64,000 nt of DNA. It comes from Rugalucina vietnamica. Its lineage: Eukaryota > Mollusca > Bivalvia > Lucinida > Lucinidae. The position numbers were made by a program, and so were the translations under genes. The DNA lies in assembly GCA_964017185.1 (NCBI GenBank), contig OZ024880.1, positions 32,640,329-32,704,328 of the forward strand, in the 5' to 3' direction. Under the pieces are notes generated by a model that made no database searches, was not told where the DNA came from, and saw nothing but the letters and a program-made list of their open reading frames with translations. Of the stretch, positions 20,793-32,903 are shown one piece after another; position 1 is the stretch's first letter; each line of letters begins with the position of its first letter.

Positions 20793-23700
20793 CTGAGAAC
20801 AAATCAAGAAAGTTTTTGTTCATGATAGAAGACTATAAATTATAAGTACTTTTTGAAATTTTTAGAGAAGTAGGTCAGTCTCAATATTACAGACTCAAAT
20901 ATGACTACCGGTACATTTAAATGAGACGCGTCTTGAGAAATGGGATTATTGCCTAAGCGAAAACAAAGGCACAGATCAGCTTATCAGTCACTGCGAAGCT
21001 GATCAGCACCTTTTTTTTTCGCTACACAGATAGTGCAATTCCTCCTCTACTTATATACAAAATTTCAAGCTTCTAACATTCTTCTGGGACTGTACAGACC
21101 AGTTTGTGTCGGACCGGGTCGGAATTCCCAAAGACCGGTTTTCTTGTGTCACGGCTCAAATAAAGGAGCAGTTTCATCACTGTCATGATGAGTGTCATCA
21201 AGTCTTTGTAGTTAGTTGATATTTCTGCCTCCATCTTTTGATGACATAATCTATTGTCAAACTATTTGTTAATGATAGCATAGTCTTAAAATACATACTA
21301 ATTATGTCTGAACATTTCTGAAAATTACGGGATCTGCTCTCTTAATTGAGCCACTGCATGGGAAAACCAACAATCTGCATAGGCAAAAACAAGGCGCAGA
21401 CCAGCTTCGTGGTAACCGCTAAGCAGGTCAGTGCCTTTGTTTTCGCTACACGGATAATACTATTCCTCTACTTTCTAAATCCAAAATTTCCAGCCTCTAA
21501 CCATCTTCTGTGTCTGTACAGCCCGGTTCGCGTCGGACCTGGTTGGAACTCAAACTGTTGTTTTTCTCACCCACAGGCTCAATTATTGTTTTTACCTACC
21601 CAAAGCCTTATTTTTCTTCATGTCAAACTTAACCTTCTTCCCAGAGGCTGATCCTGTCAATCCTTTCAGACTACTGGAACTGTCATCCTTTCCCTTGCTC
21701 TCTGATACTGGTTGTTTCTTTATCTTTGTTAGAGCCTTCTTAACAAAGGCAGCTGGGGCTTTTGTCTTTTCAAACTTTGCAAATGTTGAACCAGGGCTGG
21801 AAGGTTTATTTCCTTTGTATTTCTTATTCGGCACCCAAATTTCTATTTCCCCCTCTTGCAGATTATCTGTCACAGAAGTTTTAGACCCACTTGTTTCAGC
21901 AGGAGTTTTAGGCCCACTTGTTTCAGCAGGAGTTTTAGGCCCAGTTGTTTCAGCAAGAGTTTTAGGCCCACTTGTTTCAGTCTCTTTAGCCTTATTGCCT
22001 ACCATATTTGTTTTGTCAGACTTGACATCATTTTCGTCACTGTTTATTAAGGCACTTTTCTTACTCTTTTGATTTTTCTTCTTCTTTCTTGGACTATCCG
22101 AATCACTATTTTCACCCTTGCCATTCTGTATACCATCTGTCTTGTGCTGATCAGTGGTGGCAACAATGTCTTCAGACTGACTAGCAGTATGGTCACGTGA
22201 AAGATCAGCATTGTCTGTCTTATTTTCGGATGTTTCTGTATCCTCTATACATGTTTCAGTCCAAACATTTTTCTTCTTGTTTTTCCTTACTTCAATTACA
22301 GTCTTAAACCCCTTCTTGCCACTCTGGACAGCATCAGATAGATCACTCTTCCTTCTCTTTTTCGCACTTGAATTGTCTCCCTGTATCTTATCACCAACTA
22401 ATACAATCTTTTCATCCTCAGCATTGTCTTTAATACTTTCATCTTTGCCTTTTGAACTGCCAGAATGCTTCCTTTTTCTATCATGTTCAGTCTTTTTGTC
22501 AGCAGTTTCACTATCTGATTCAGAAACTTTATCACTGGTTGTCTTTTTAGGTGTATTAAGGCTAATATTGTTTTTCTTCACACTAGAAGTATCTAATACT
22601 ACATTGTCTTTAGAAGTTTGTTTCTTTTTTATCTTGGTAAGGGGCTCTGGAGTATCTGTGATATCTGTGCCCGCAGAATGTTTTCTTTTTCTTTGTTTAT
22701 TTGTTTTCTCTGACTGTACATCAGTTTCATCCTGTGAATCTGTGTCAGCAGTTGAATTTTCAGTGTCATCCTCATTGTTGTTGGAGTCCAAATTTTCCTT
22801 ATCTAAAAAAAGAACAGACTTTGGTGTTTATTGGAGCATTTGTTACTTTCACAATTAAAACATGAACTGATGAGCAACTTTCAAATAGATCAGCAAAAGG
22901 TGTGTATCAACATGGGAATTATAAGGTTTAGTTTCTTTTAAAAGAAGGTATTTCTTCATAAATGACTTATCAATTTGCATGCTTACTGCAAAGTCAATGC
23001 TGTTAAAATATCAAGACCTTTGAGCTGAATCAAGGAAAAAACATTTTCTACATAATGTGAAAAATTGTGCAAGTTTGCATTTAGTAAATGCACATTGACC
23101 AGCATATTTCTTTTCTCTCTGTATGCAGTACTAACCATTTGCATTCTAAATCTAGAAGTTTAAGCTTCTATACATCTTCTGTAACTGCACAGCCTAATTT
23201 GTTCAAGACCAGGTCCTGAGGTTATAAAACTTTTCATGCTCAACTCAGCTGAGACTGAAGTTTATCCTGCTCATAAATGTTAAAATGCAAATAATTGTTG
23301 CCATTTTAACATTTGTGAGCAGGTTAAATTGCAGATTTTTGTGATTTACAACCGAAATTTCATTTATATGGGCTATTTCAATATTCATGGACAATTTAAA
23401 TAAGTCTCAGCTGAGTTGAGCTTGAAAATATTTTTATAACCTTGGGACCTGGTTAGATACCCTGTAAAAATTTTCTCTCTCAACATTTTTTGTTCCTCAG
23501 CCTCTCTATCTCTTACCTTTCTTTCTTCTCTTCTTTTTCTTCTGTTTACTGTCCCCAGTTTCCTGTAACTTGGTAAGGGAATGAACCGCCTCGCTCACGT
23601 CTTGCCGACTTAACCCAGGCTTCACGACAATAACCTCTTTCTTTGGTAATACTCCTGCTTCAACATCCTGTAACCTAGAAATGATATCATTATAAGATTA

Positions 23701-26700
23701 TTCTTACTTACTTCCATATCTTGTATTATAAACCTAATAAGAAATGAGGCACCACCTTTGTTGTGACCCTCTGCTCTTTTTTAAAAAAAAGTCTACATAC
23801 TGTAAATTCGGAAATTTTCGTGTGACTTTTATTTCGCGAATGTTCTATTTTCAAATTATTAGCGAGTTATTGAATTCGCGAGTTAGTGTCCATGTATTAA
23901 ATAAAGCTGATAGTGACTCTTTATTAGCGAGAACTTTGAATTCGCGAGGCAACCAATTCGCGAATATTAGCGAAAATAAAGTTCTCGCGAATATTTCCGG
24001 ATCTACAGTATTCTTCACTGTTTTGCACAATTTACAATGACCCGTACAACATATAGATCAACAATTTTAAGGAAAGACCCTGATATAAGAGATTTCTTTC
24101 ATAAAGGCGGCATAAAGTACCGTTAAACGAACACGACGTGATGTCATACTCAAGAAAGAGCATGTGAGATCATGATAATTATCATGGACTATCGGAAATA
24201 AGAAAAAACATTATATTGTAGCTTTTTTTTCTCCAGGCCTTTATCAATGCAGAGGAACGAAAAAGAATTGAAATAGGATATTTTTGAGTAAGTGTCTTTT
24301 GTTTAACTCGTTTAAGCCTGGCGTCCTTTTTATGGGACATAGGCAAACAAAATAGCCCCAGATGGGACGCCGCAGAACGCGGCGTCCCATCTGGGGCTAT
24401 TCTGTTTGCACAGAGAAATTTCATGGAAACGTGATAAAAAATAAAAATCACTTCTAACACCCCTAAAATGAAAGTGGACTCACCCAATTGATAACGAAGG
24501 GAGAATTCATTCATCAAATATGGGTTAATCAATTCATTTAGGGCAAGCATAGTCAATCAGTGTTACCTTTTCACAATGTCATACACCAGTGGTCTATTCC
24601 TTGTGAGACAGTCCTTGCCATTACTAAGTTGGAAGAGATGATCAGCTAACAGCTTGTTGTCAAACTGGAAGAAAAGAAAAACAATCTCTATTTTATTATT
24701 TGAGCCACCTCGTGGGAAAACCAACAATCTGCCTAGGCGAAAACAAAGGCGCAGATCAGCTTCGCGGTAACCGCAAAGCTGATCAGTGCCTTTGTTTTCG
24801 CTACTCGGATAGTGCAATTCCTCCTCTACTTAATTCCAAAATTTCCAGCTTCTAGCCTGCTTCTGTGCTTGTACAGGCCGGTTTGTGTCTGACGTGGTCG
24901 GAAACACAAATTGATGGTTTTCTCACGCACAGGCTCATATAATAATGATTTTTGAGGGGACTTGATCAACATGTATTTAGTTGGGACAAGTTAAACTTCA
25001 TTTCAAATACAGAACCTCACTTACAGTAGGCATTCCCTATGAGCATCAACATCAGTGTGCTAACTTTATGGCTCTGATATTATAAACATTTTTACATGCT
25101 CGACTCAGCCAAGACTTAAAATCTAAACATTTTTACATGCTCGACTCAGCCATGACTTAAAAGCTAAACATTTTTACATGCTCGACTCAGCCATGACTTA
25201 AAATCTAAACATTTTTACATGCTTGACTCAGCCAAGACTTAAAATCTTAACATTTTTACATGCTTGACTCAGCCAAGACTTAAAATCTAAACATTTTTAC
25301 ATGCTCGACTCAGCCAAGACTTAAAATCTTAACATTTTTACATGCTTGACTCAGCCAAGACTTAAAATTTAAACATTTTTACATGCTCGACTCAGCCAAG
25401 ACTTAAAATTTAAACATTTTTACATGCTCGACTCAGCCAAGACTTAAAATTTAAACATTTTTACATGCTCGACTCAGCCAAGACTTAAAATCTTAACATT
25501 TTTACATGCTCGACTCAGCCATGACTTAAAAGCTAAACATTTTTACATGCTCGACTCAGCCATGACTTAAAATCTAAACATTTTTACATGCTCGACTCAG
25601 CCAAGACTTAAAATTTAAACATTTTTACATGCTCGACTCAGCCAAGACTTAAAATTTAAACATTTTTACATGCTCGACTCAGCCAAGACTTAAAATCTAA
25701 ACATTTTTACATGCTCGACTCTGCCAAGACTTAAAATCTAAACATTTTTACATGCTCGACTCAGCCAAGACTTAAAATCTAAACATTTTTACATGCTCGA
25801 CTCTGCCAAGACTTAAAATCTAAACATTTTTACATGCTCGACTCAGCCAAGACTTAAAATCTAAACATTTTTACATACTCGACTCAGCCAAGACTTAAAA
25901 TCTATCTCGCAAATTAATGTGAAGCTGCCAAAAAATGATTGACATTTAATATCTATTGACAGGATAAATAACTGTGTTAGATATTGAATCCCCAATGCCC
26001 ACCCATTTTTGTTTTTTTAATATCTAAATGCATGAGTACTACAGTCTTCGTGAAATCTATTTTCAGCTGCAGGACTGCTGTCTGATAGACTGCAATTTTT
26101 TGTAGGACAAAACCCAATTTTGTAAGACATTTATCATTGTAATTTTGGTAATTTCTGCCGGACATCTGTCGGACAGAATAAAATATTTTGTCGGACAGAA
26201 TATAATTTTGCTGGTTTTGACTGATAGGCTGGCACTTTTCATGAAGACTGGTACTATAAATTTAGGCTGGAACTTTTCATGAAGCCTGGTACTATAAATT
26301 TCATTCTTAGTTGAGACTGAAAAAAGTTTTTGTAACCTCCAGGGTCTGATTACCTTGATATTTTTGCTGTCAGTTTCCGTCTCTATATCGTCGTCCACTG
26401 TCTTGTCTCCACCAATCTTTCTCTCTAACTCCTTCACAGCTTGGTTAATAATTGGCTCAAACACTCGGGATATCACACGCTTCACTATGGCAGTACTATA
26501 ATAATATATAAATACAACATTGCTGAGAGAGTGATCGTAAGAATTTTCACCCCGAGGAAATATCAAAATTGATGAAAATAAAAAAAAAATGTCATTTGAT
26601 TTGAATGGGTAAAACCAATTTTGCACATTGCACAACTAGCAAGTTGGTGTTTGACACCCCTTTTGTCACCCAAGATACCTTAATTCCTTATAAAGGTGCA

Positions 26701-29700
26701 TAAAAACTTACAATAAAACTAACAATATTTTTAAATGGTTTTGCATATGTGAAAACAAAGGCGCAGATCAGCGCCTTTGTTAACTCTACATGGATAGTAC
26801 AATCCCTCTTCTTCTCAAATCCAAAATTTCAAGCTTCTAGACAGCTTCTGTGACTGTACAGGCCAATTTGTATCAACCTGGTCAGAAACCCCAAAGGCCG
26901 GTTTTCTCGCCTCGCGGCTCATATGGTACTTACTTTTGTGCCTTCAGAATGTAATCACAGAAAGGTGTCAGAAGTTTCAACAGTTTCTTGCCATCAAGCT
27001 GAAAATAATTTTTTGGTAGGTTGATTTCAAGTTTTATGTCCCACTAAACAGCTTGGGTCATGTGCAGCAAGGACCTTGGTTTAAAGTCTCATCCAATATG
27101 CCATAGAGGCTTCTATAATTTTGTAAAATATTTTGCTGTGATCAGCTTAGAAAATTAATCAATGGTGTTGGCACAGTAGAAAAATTATTCAAAAGATTAA
27201 GTAACATTTTCAGCTGCCAAAAAGACAATGACGAAAAAATTAACCAACATTATTTTATTACAATCATCTTCTAAAATATACCCACCTGATTATTAACAAC
27301 TTTCTTCAATTCGGCCAGGTAGATATCCGCTAAGTGTGTCCGGATACCATCAGGTATTGAATCCTTAGTATGGTCTAATACAGTATCCTTAATCACCTCA
27401 ACTGTACGGCCAATAGCGTCCTCTCGCCATTTCTGTTTGCTGTTCACAACAAACAACTCATGCAGGATGTTTCTCATCAACTGAAAGTATCAAGACAACT
27501 GATACACATTACGAAAACATGCCCATGCAATATACAGGGATTTTTAAACTGTAAAAATTGAAAACTTCTATGGAACAAATTTTGATATTTTTTAATATCT
27601 TTGCTCAAACCATACTCTGTGGGTACATGTTAGAACACCCTCGCCGAGGCAGTTCTAACGAGTACCCACAATGTATGTTTTGGATTAAAAATAAGAAAAG
27701 GTATACTCTTGTAAACCCCAGTTCCTCTATATAAAAGTGGCGCTTAAGAGGGCATACATTGCACGGACATGTTTTCCTGATGCATGAGAAAACCAACAAA
27801 CTAAATTTACGAACATGCCAAACACAAACTGGCCTGTAGAGTCATAGGGGAAGGCTAAAAACTTGAACTTTTGGATTTCAGTAGAAGAAAATTTGTACTA
27901 TCTATGTCACAAAAACAAAGGCGCTGATTAGCTTCGTACTTACTGTGAAGCTGACCTACGCCTTTGTTTTGGCCCATGCAAATTGTTGGTTTTCTCATGA
28001 CGCAACTCATTTACTAGTTTCTACATATTAAGCCTGAGGAAATAATTCTGTTTACTTTCAATATACCCTCGATATCGTCGTTAAACTATCGATCGACCTT
28101 AATTTACCTTGATACTTTATACGCGCTTATATTTATTTTTAGCCAGAGAGTGACAACGAAGTACATGTATTTTTGGATCGATGACCTTGAGTTTGCTTCG
28201 TTTACAATGTAATCAGACATTTAGCATGTGTGATCAGCCATCGTTGTTTTAGTCAAATCATCCAAACATAAAAGTCATAGTTGTTACTTGGTGGTTTTAA
28301 TTGAGCCGCCTCGTGGGAAAACCAACAATGTGGTTTTCGAACAGGTCTGACACTAACCAGCCTGTACAAGCACAGAAAATAGCCAGAAGCTTGAAATTTT
28401 GGATTTACTTGAGTAGAAGAGGAATTGTACTATCCGAGCAGCAAAAACAAAGGCGCGGTTACCGCGAAGCTGATCTGCGTCTTTGTTTTCGCCTATGCGG
28501 ATTGTTGGTTTTCCCATGAGGCGGCTCATATATTAGCACATTTCTGCCGTCAGGACATCCGCTTGTTGGCTCATTTGCTCATGCACACCAACAACATAAG
28601 TATATATAGTAGCTGTGTCACATTACGAAAACTTGCCCATGCGTTATACAGATTTTAAATATTTTTGCTAAAAAACATCGAATGTCGAACCACGTTAGAA
28701 CCGCCTCGCCGAGACCCACAATCTATGTTTTGGAGCAAAAATAAGAAAAATAGGTATAGCCCTGCATATCCCATTTTTGCTATATAAAAGGTTAACGCGG
28801 GCATGTTTTCGTGATGGACTCTCCCACTTTCTGAACACCATAGGCCCTATTGCACATGAGGCTTTTCCGTAGACAACTTCTCGGACCAGCGATGTCATGT
28901 TTCAGATTTTATTTTCAAATACTTGATGGTATTAGAAAGAGGGGAACTGAACTTCCGTAAGACAACATGAAGATTTGTCTGACATTAAACCCCAAAGCTA
29001 ATCGAATTGACCGAACAATTTGTTGTGTTAACGGCTGTGTTAAACGAAGACATAGACTAGAAACAATGTAAATTTTAACCCAGCTGTCGTGTAAAAATGT
29101 ACATACTTGACAGACGTTTTGCGTAGTGAAACAGTGTCGTAGGGTGATCTGGGGGAAGAGCATCGGACTCCGTATCGAGACCCCCAAATGCGGCGGCGTG
29201 TTGTGTCATTGAGCAAGACTCATTAACTCGCCTGCAGCTATATCTCCGTCTCGACACAGACTGGGATGTTAAGCCATTACCAGTCTGACAAAACTAACCA
29301 TCAATCTACTATCTTCAACTTATCTTTACACTGATTCATTTGTCGCTGGCATGTCGGCTTTTTAATTAACAGATACAACTATTTATTATCATTTCTCTCC
29401 CTCTTGAAATTCAAAAGGGAATAACTATAAACAGATAAAAGGCATAAAGACAAGTTTCAACTAGAATGTCCATCATAACCATGGTAAACAAATATTAAGC
29501 CTAAGGAAATAATTGTGTTTACTTTAGCTATACTCTCGATATCATCGTTGAGCTATCGATCGAGCTTAAATTTACCTTGATATTTTATACGTGCTATTTT
29601 TAGCTATTTGACTCCACCCAGAGTGACAGGGAGTATTTTTGGATCGATGACAATACGTGTCACAGTGTATATCCGAGCGTATGCAGAACAGACGGTTACG

Positions 29701-32700
29701 GAACGGACAGACGTTTACAGGAGCACGCGCTTTTTCGCGCCAAAAATGTTTTGTACAGTTTTTCATCCAAAACTGTACGCTTCGAATGTATTGTTATATC
29801 GGCCTTGCATGTCCATCTACTATCTTCCAAAACACCATAATTTCCGGCATGGAAGCCTTGTAGTTTAAGCAGAATTGTGTTGCTTAGCAACAAAAACATT
29901 ACGGAGCGGAACAGTCTACAGATTCGTTTATGTTACGGGGCGGAACAGACGTAGCCTACGAAAAAAACAGACGAATCAGCATACGGAGCGGTCACAGACG
30001 GCCATGAATACTACATGAACAACACTGTGATGTCAAATATAACACTTTGCGGCAACCTTCTGTATTGTAGCACTCGAACGTGACCTGGATCAGCATCGTA
30101 CATGTATCAGAATAGCATCGACTATGTTGTGAAAACAAAAAGTTGTTTGGGGGCAAACAGCAGATCAGAGAGAGAGAGGGGGGGGGGGAGAGGTCCCGAT
30201 AGCTCAGTGGTAAAAGCGCCCGCTTCGGGGGCGAGATGTCGTGGGTTCGCCCAGGCCGCGCCATATCAAATGCGTTAAAATGGTACCAATGGCTTCCTTG
30301 GTGCTCAGCATCACGAGGTAATCACGGCTTTTCTTCTCCTTTAAATATAGTATCACTAATAGTGCATATCTAACAATAAATTCTAAAATAAAAGACTGAA
30401 AAAGTCTGAAAAGGTCCGATAATAAGACTCATGTCTGTTTTAACCGGAGGTCTATATGGAAGGCTGGCATTCGTGCTGAATACGTTAGTAATATAGAGAC
30501 CCTAGAATTTCGGTCAAAGGAAAAGGTTCCCTGTTTGCATACTCAGACCTTAAGCAAAGTCATCAAGCGAACACCCACCTCCGTACACACCGGCGGGAGT
30601 ACTCTCCAAAGTATCGGTCATATATTCCAAAGTCTTGCCATAAATGAATGATGCGTGAGAATCAGCCAAGACGCCGCAAAAGGGAGCTTGCGGCGGGAGA
30701 TAAAATCTTTGGCGTGATTTGTAAGCATATATGATTCTGTCATGCATCTTACTTATTTGATTTACTCGCAGTTTATTACTATTTAGCCATGCTTGTGCAT
30801 ATTAATCGCCTACGTCTGTTCCGTTTCGTATGGAAATGCGTCATTTCGTCTGTTCCGCTCCGTAACAAACGACTGTTCCGCCCCGTAACCATGAAATTAC
30901 CATACGCTTCAGAAAAAAACAAATCTTGGCTATTTTTACTGGAAAACATATAAAATATTTAATGTCTGGTGGTTCAGGACATATTTATCTACATACGGAC
31001 TAAATCCAAAAGGTTGACAATGGCTTATTTTGCAAGCAATCTCGACACACAGCCAAAAAAATACAAAATATGCCATTTTTCACACGTCTTGGGCAGTTAT
31101 GGCGAACCCCCTGAAAAATCATTGTGCTCTTGAGCACAGACAACTAGACGGGTATGTATGCAACACATCTGCTCTAGTTTGGTCTCAATATTTGCATTAG
31201 TCACTTTAAAAGAACGGAAAAACATTTTTGGCGCGAAAAAGCGCGTGCTCCTGTAAACGTCTGTCCGTTCCGTAACCGTCTGTTCTGCATACGCTCGGAT
31301 ATACACTGTGGTGTAATCAGGTATCATGGGCAGATATTGAGCATGTTGAACATGCAGTTGTGATCAGCAATCGTTGTTTTTCGTCAAATCATCCAAACAT
31401 AAAAATCATAGTTGTTACTTGGTGGTAATATATTAGCACATTTCTGGCGTCAGGACCTCCGTTTGTTGGGTAGAAGACCTATAAATTAGGGACAACGTCT
31501 CATCATGACGTTAGTCGTTGGGTGGGAGCATCAAATCAAACAAACAGATTAAGTATGACTTGCGTACAGACCACATCAAGCTTGTCACGTCAAATCTTCT
31601 TTAAAATAATTCCCAAATCTGGATCACGGCCCACTCTATTCAAGTGCAAGAATGATTGATAATTTGACTTTGTCAAGCTCTTAGTAAACACTAATGGTCA
31701 ATGGAAATAATAGGTTTCTATTGTTACATGAATATCATTAAATTGGATAGAAAGTATGTTCGCAAATTAGAGTTCACCCTGTTTGAAGCGATTAGAACTT
31801 AACGACCAAATCACGGCGAATACATACTGAAAAAAATTCAGCTGTAAAAATTGAAAACTTCAATTAAAAAAATGGTATTTCAAATATTAAGTTCAATACT
31901 TTGTTTGTGGGTACACGTTAGAACCGCAGATAAAACTTTGGGTTCGCTAGTTTATGATCGTTCTATGCAGCCACCGTGTCTAAAATATCTGATCATTCAT
32001 GAATGCATGTCAAAACTTAATGATTTTCTTGCCTAAACAATATATTTGCTTTTTATATAGAGAGAGCGTCGGACTCCGAATCGAGAGGTCCTGGGTTCGA
32101 TCCCCGCAGGCGTCACCGTGTTGCGTCCTTGAGCAAGACACATTAACTCCCTACTGTACTTGTTAAACCCAGGAAGCGTTGGCTCCGTTCCGACATTGAC
32201 TGAAAAATTGTTGACTGGGACGTTAAGCGTAAAACAAAATCCTACTTCGAAATTTTTCGTCAGAATTCTCTCTCCTTCGCTCGCTCTCTCGAACACACAA
32301 TATGATGTCAAGAATGTGTGATAACAAATGAGCCGCGTCATGAGAAAACAAACAATATGGTTTTCAAACTGGTCTGACACAAACCGAGCTATACAAGCAC
32401 AGACTATGGCTAATGGCATGAAATTTTGGATTTAGAAAGTAGAGCAATTGTATTATCCGCGTAGCGAAAACAATGACGCTGATCAGCTTCACAGTCACTG
32501 CGAAGCTGATCTGCGCCTTTGTTGTCGCATATGCGAAATATTTGTTTTCCCATGACTCGGCTCAAACAAAATTTGAACGACTTTTCAATAACCACCACGG
32601 TTATATGTTCGTGATTTTAATGCAAAAAAAAATCAAAGTGGGTTAACACGTGACTGTGTTTTGCGATTAAAATGGAATATTTGTGAGGGGAATAAATTAA

Positions 32701-32863
32701 TGTGAAAATTCGCATTTGTGCAATTACTGGACAAGTACATCTATCGTCAGCGGTTATTATGAAGCGCTTCTCGAGGGTTACATTTAATAGTTCTAGACCA
32801 TATCTACACAAAAGGATAATACTAGACATGGGATCTATGTTTGGCTTCAGTGACATCTTAGAC

Positions 32864-32903
<40 letters not shown>

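Larger units (their letters stand above)
29494..31470. repeat. Duplicated segment, copy 2 (interrupted by a transposon)
   Basis: Homologous to 28021-28580 on both sides of the insertion at 29661-31310. Together the two copies show a segmental duplication followed by independent insertions. Confidence 0.8.

Noticed and set aside
21592..21599. In-frame TAA taken as the end of RRP1
   Set aside because: A donor (G|GTAGGT) just before it joins in phase to an exon encoding the conserved RRP1B-type C-terminus ending AFDFFS, so the gene most likely continues to 20524.
22211..22858. 215-codon plus-strand open frame
   Set aside because: Antisense to the Lys/Ser-rich RRP1 exon 9; the Phe/Leu/Ser-rich translation is the expected shadow of such codons.
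25085..25904. CRISPR-like array
   Set aside because: Units are contiguous with no unique spacers, the genome is animal, and the unit derives from a family B MITE.
26063..26635. 190-codon minus-strand open frame as one exon
   Set aside because: Only 26354-26495 matches RRP1 and has good splice sites; the remainder is intron and family B sequence in chance frame.
29661..29752. Recombination signal sequence (RAG-type) at the transposon end
   Set aside because: The heptamer matches CACAGTG, but no nonamer is seen at 12 or 23 bases and the visible duplication is 4 bp; heptamer identity alone is weak evidence.
30193..30263. Functional tRNA gene
   Set aside because: A box and anticodon stem are visible, but the T arm is shortened and acceptor ends do not pair; it lies inside a transposon.
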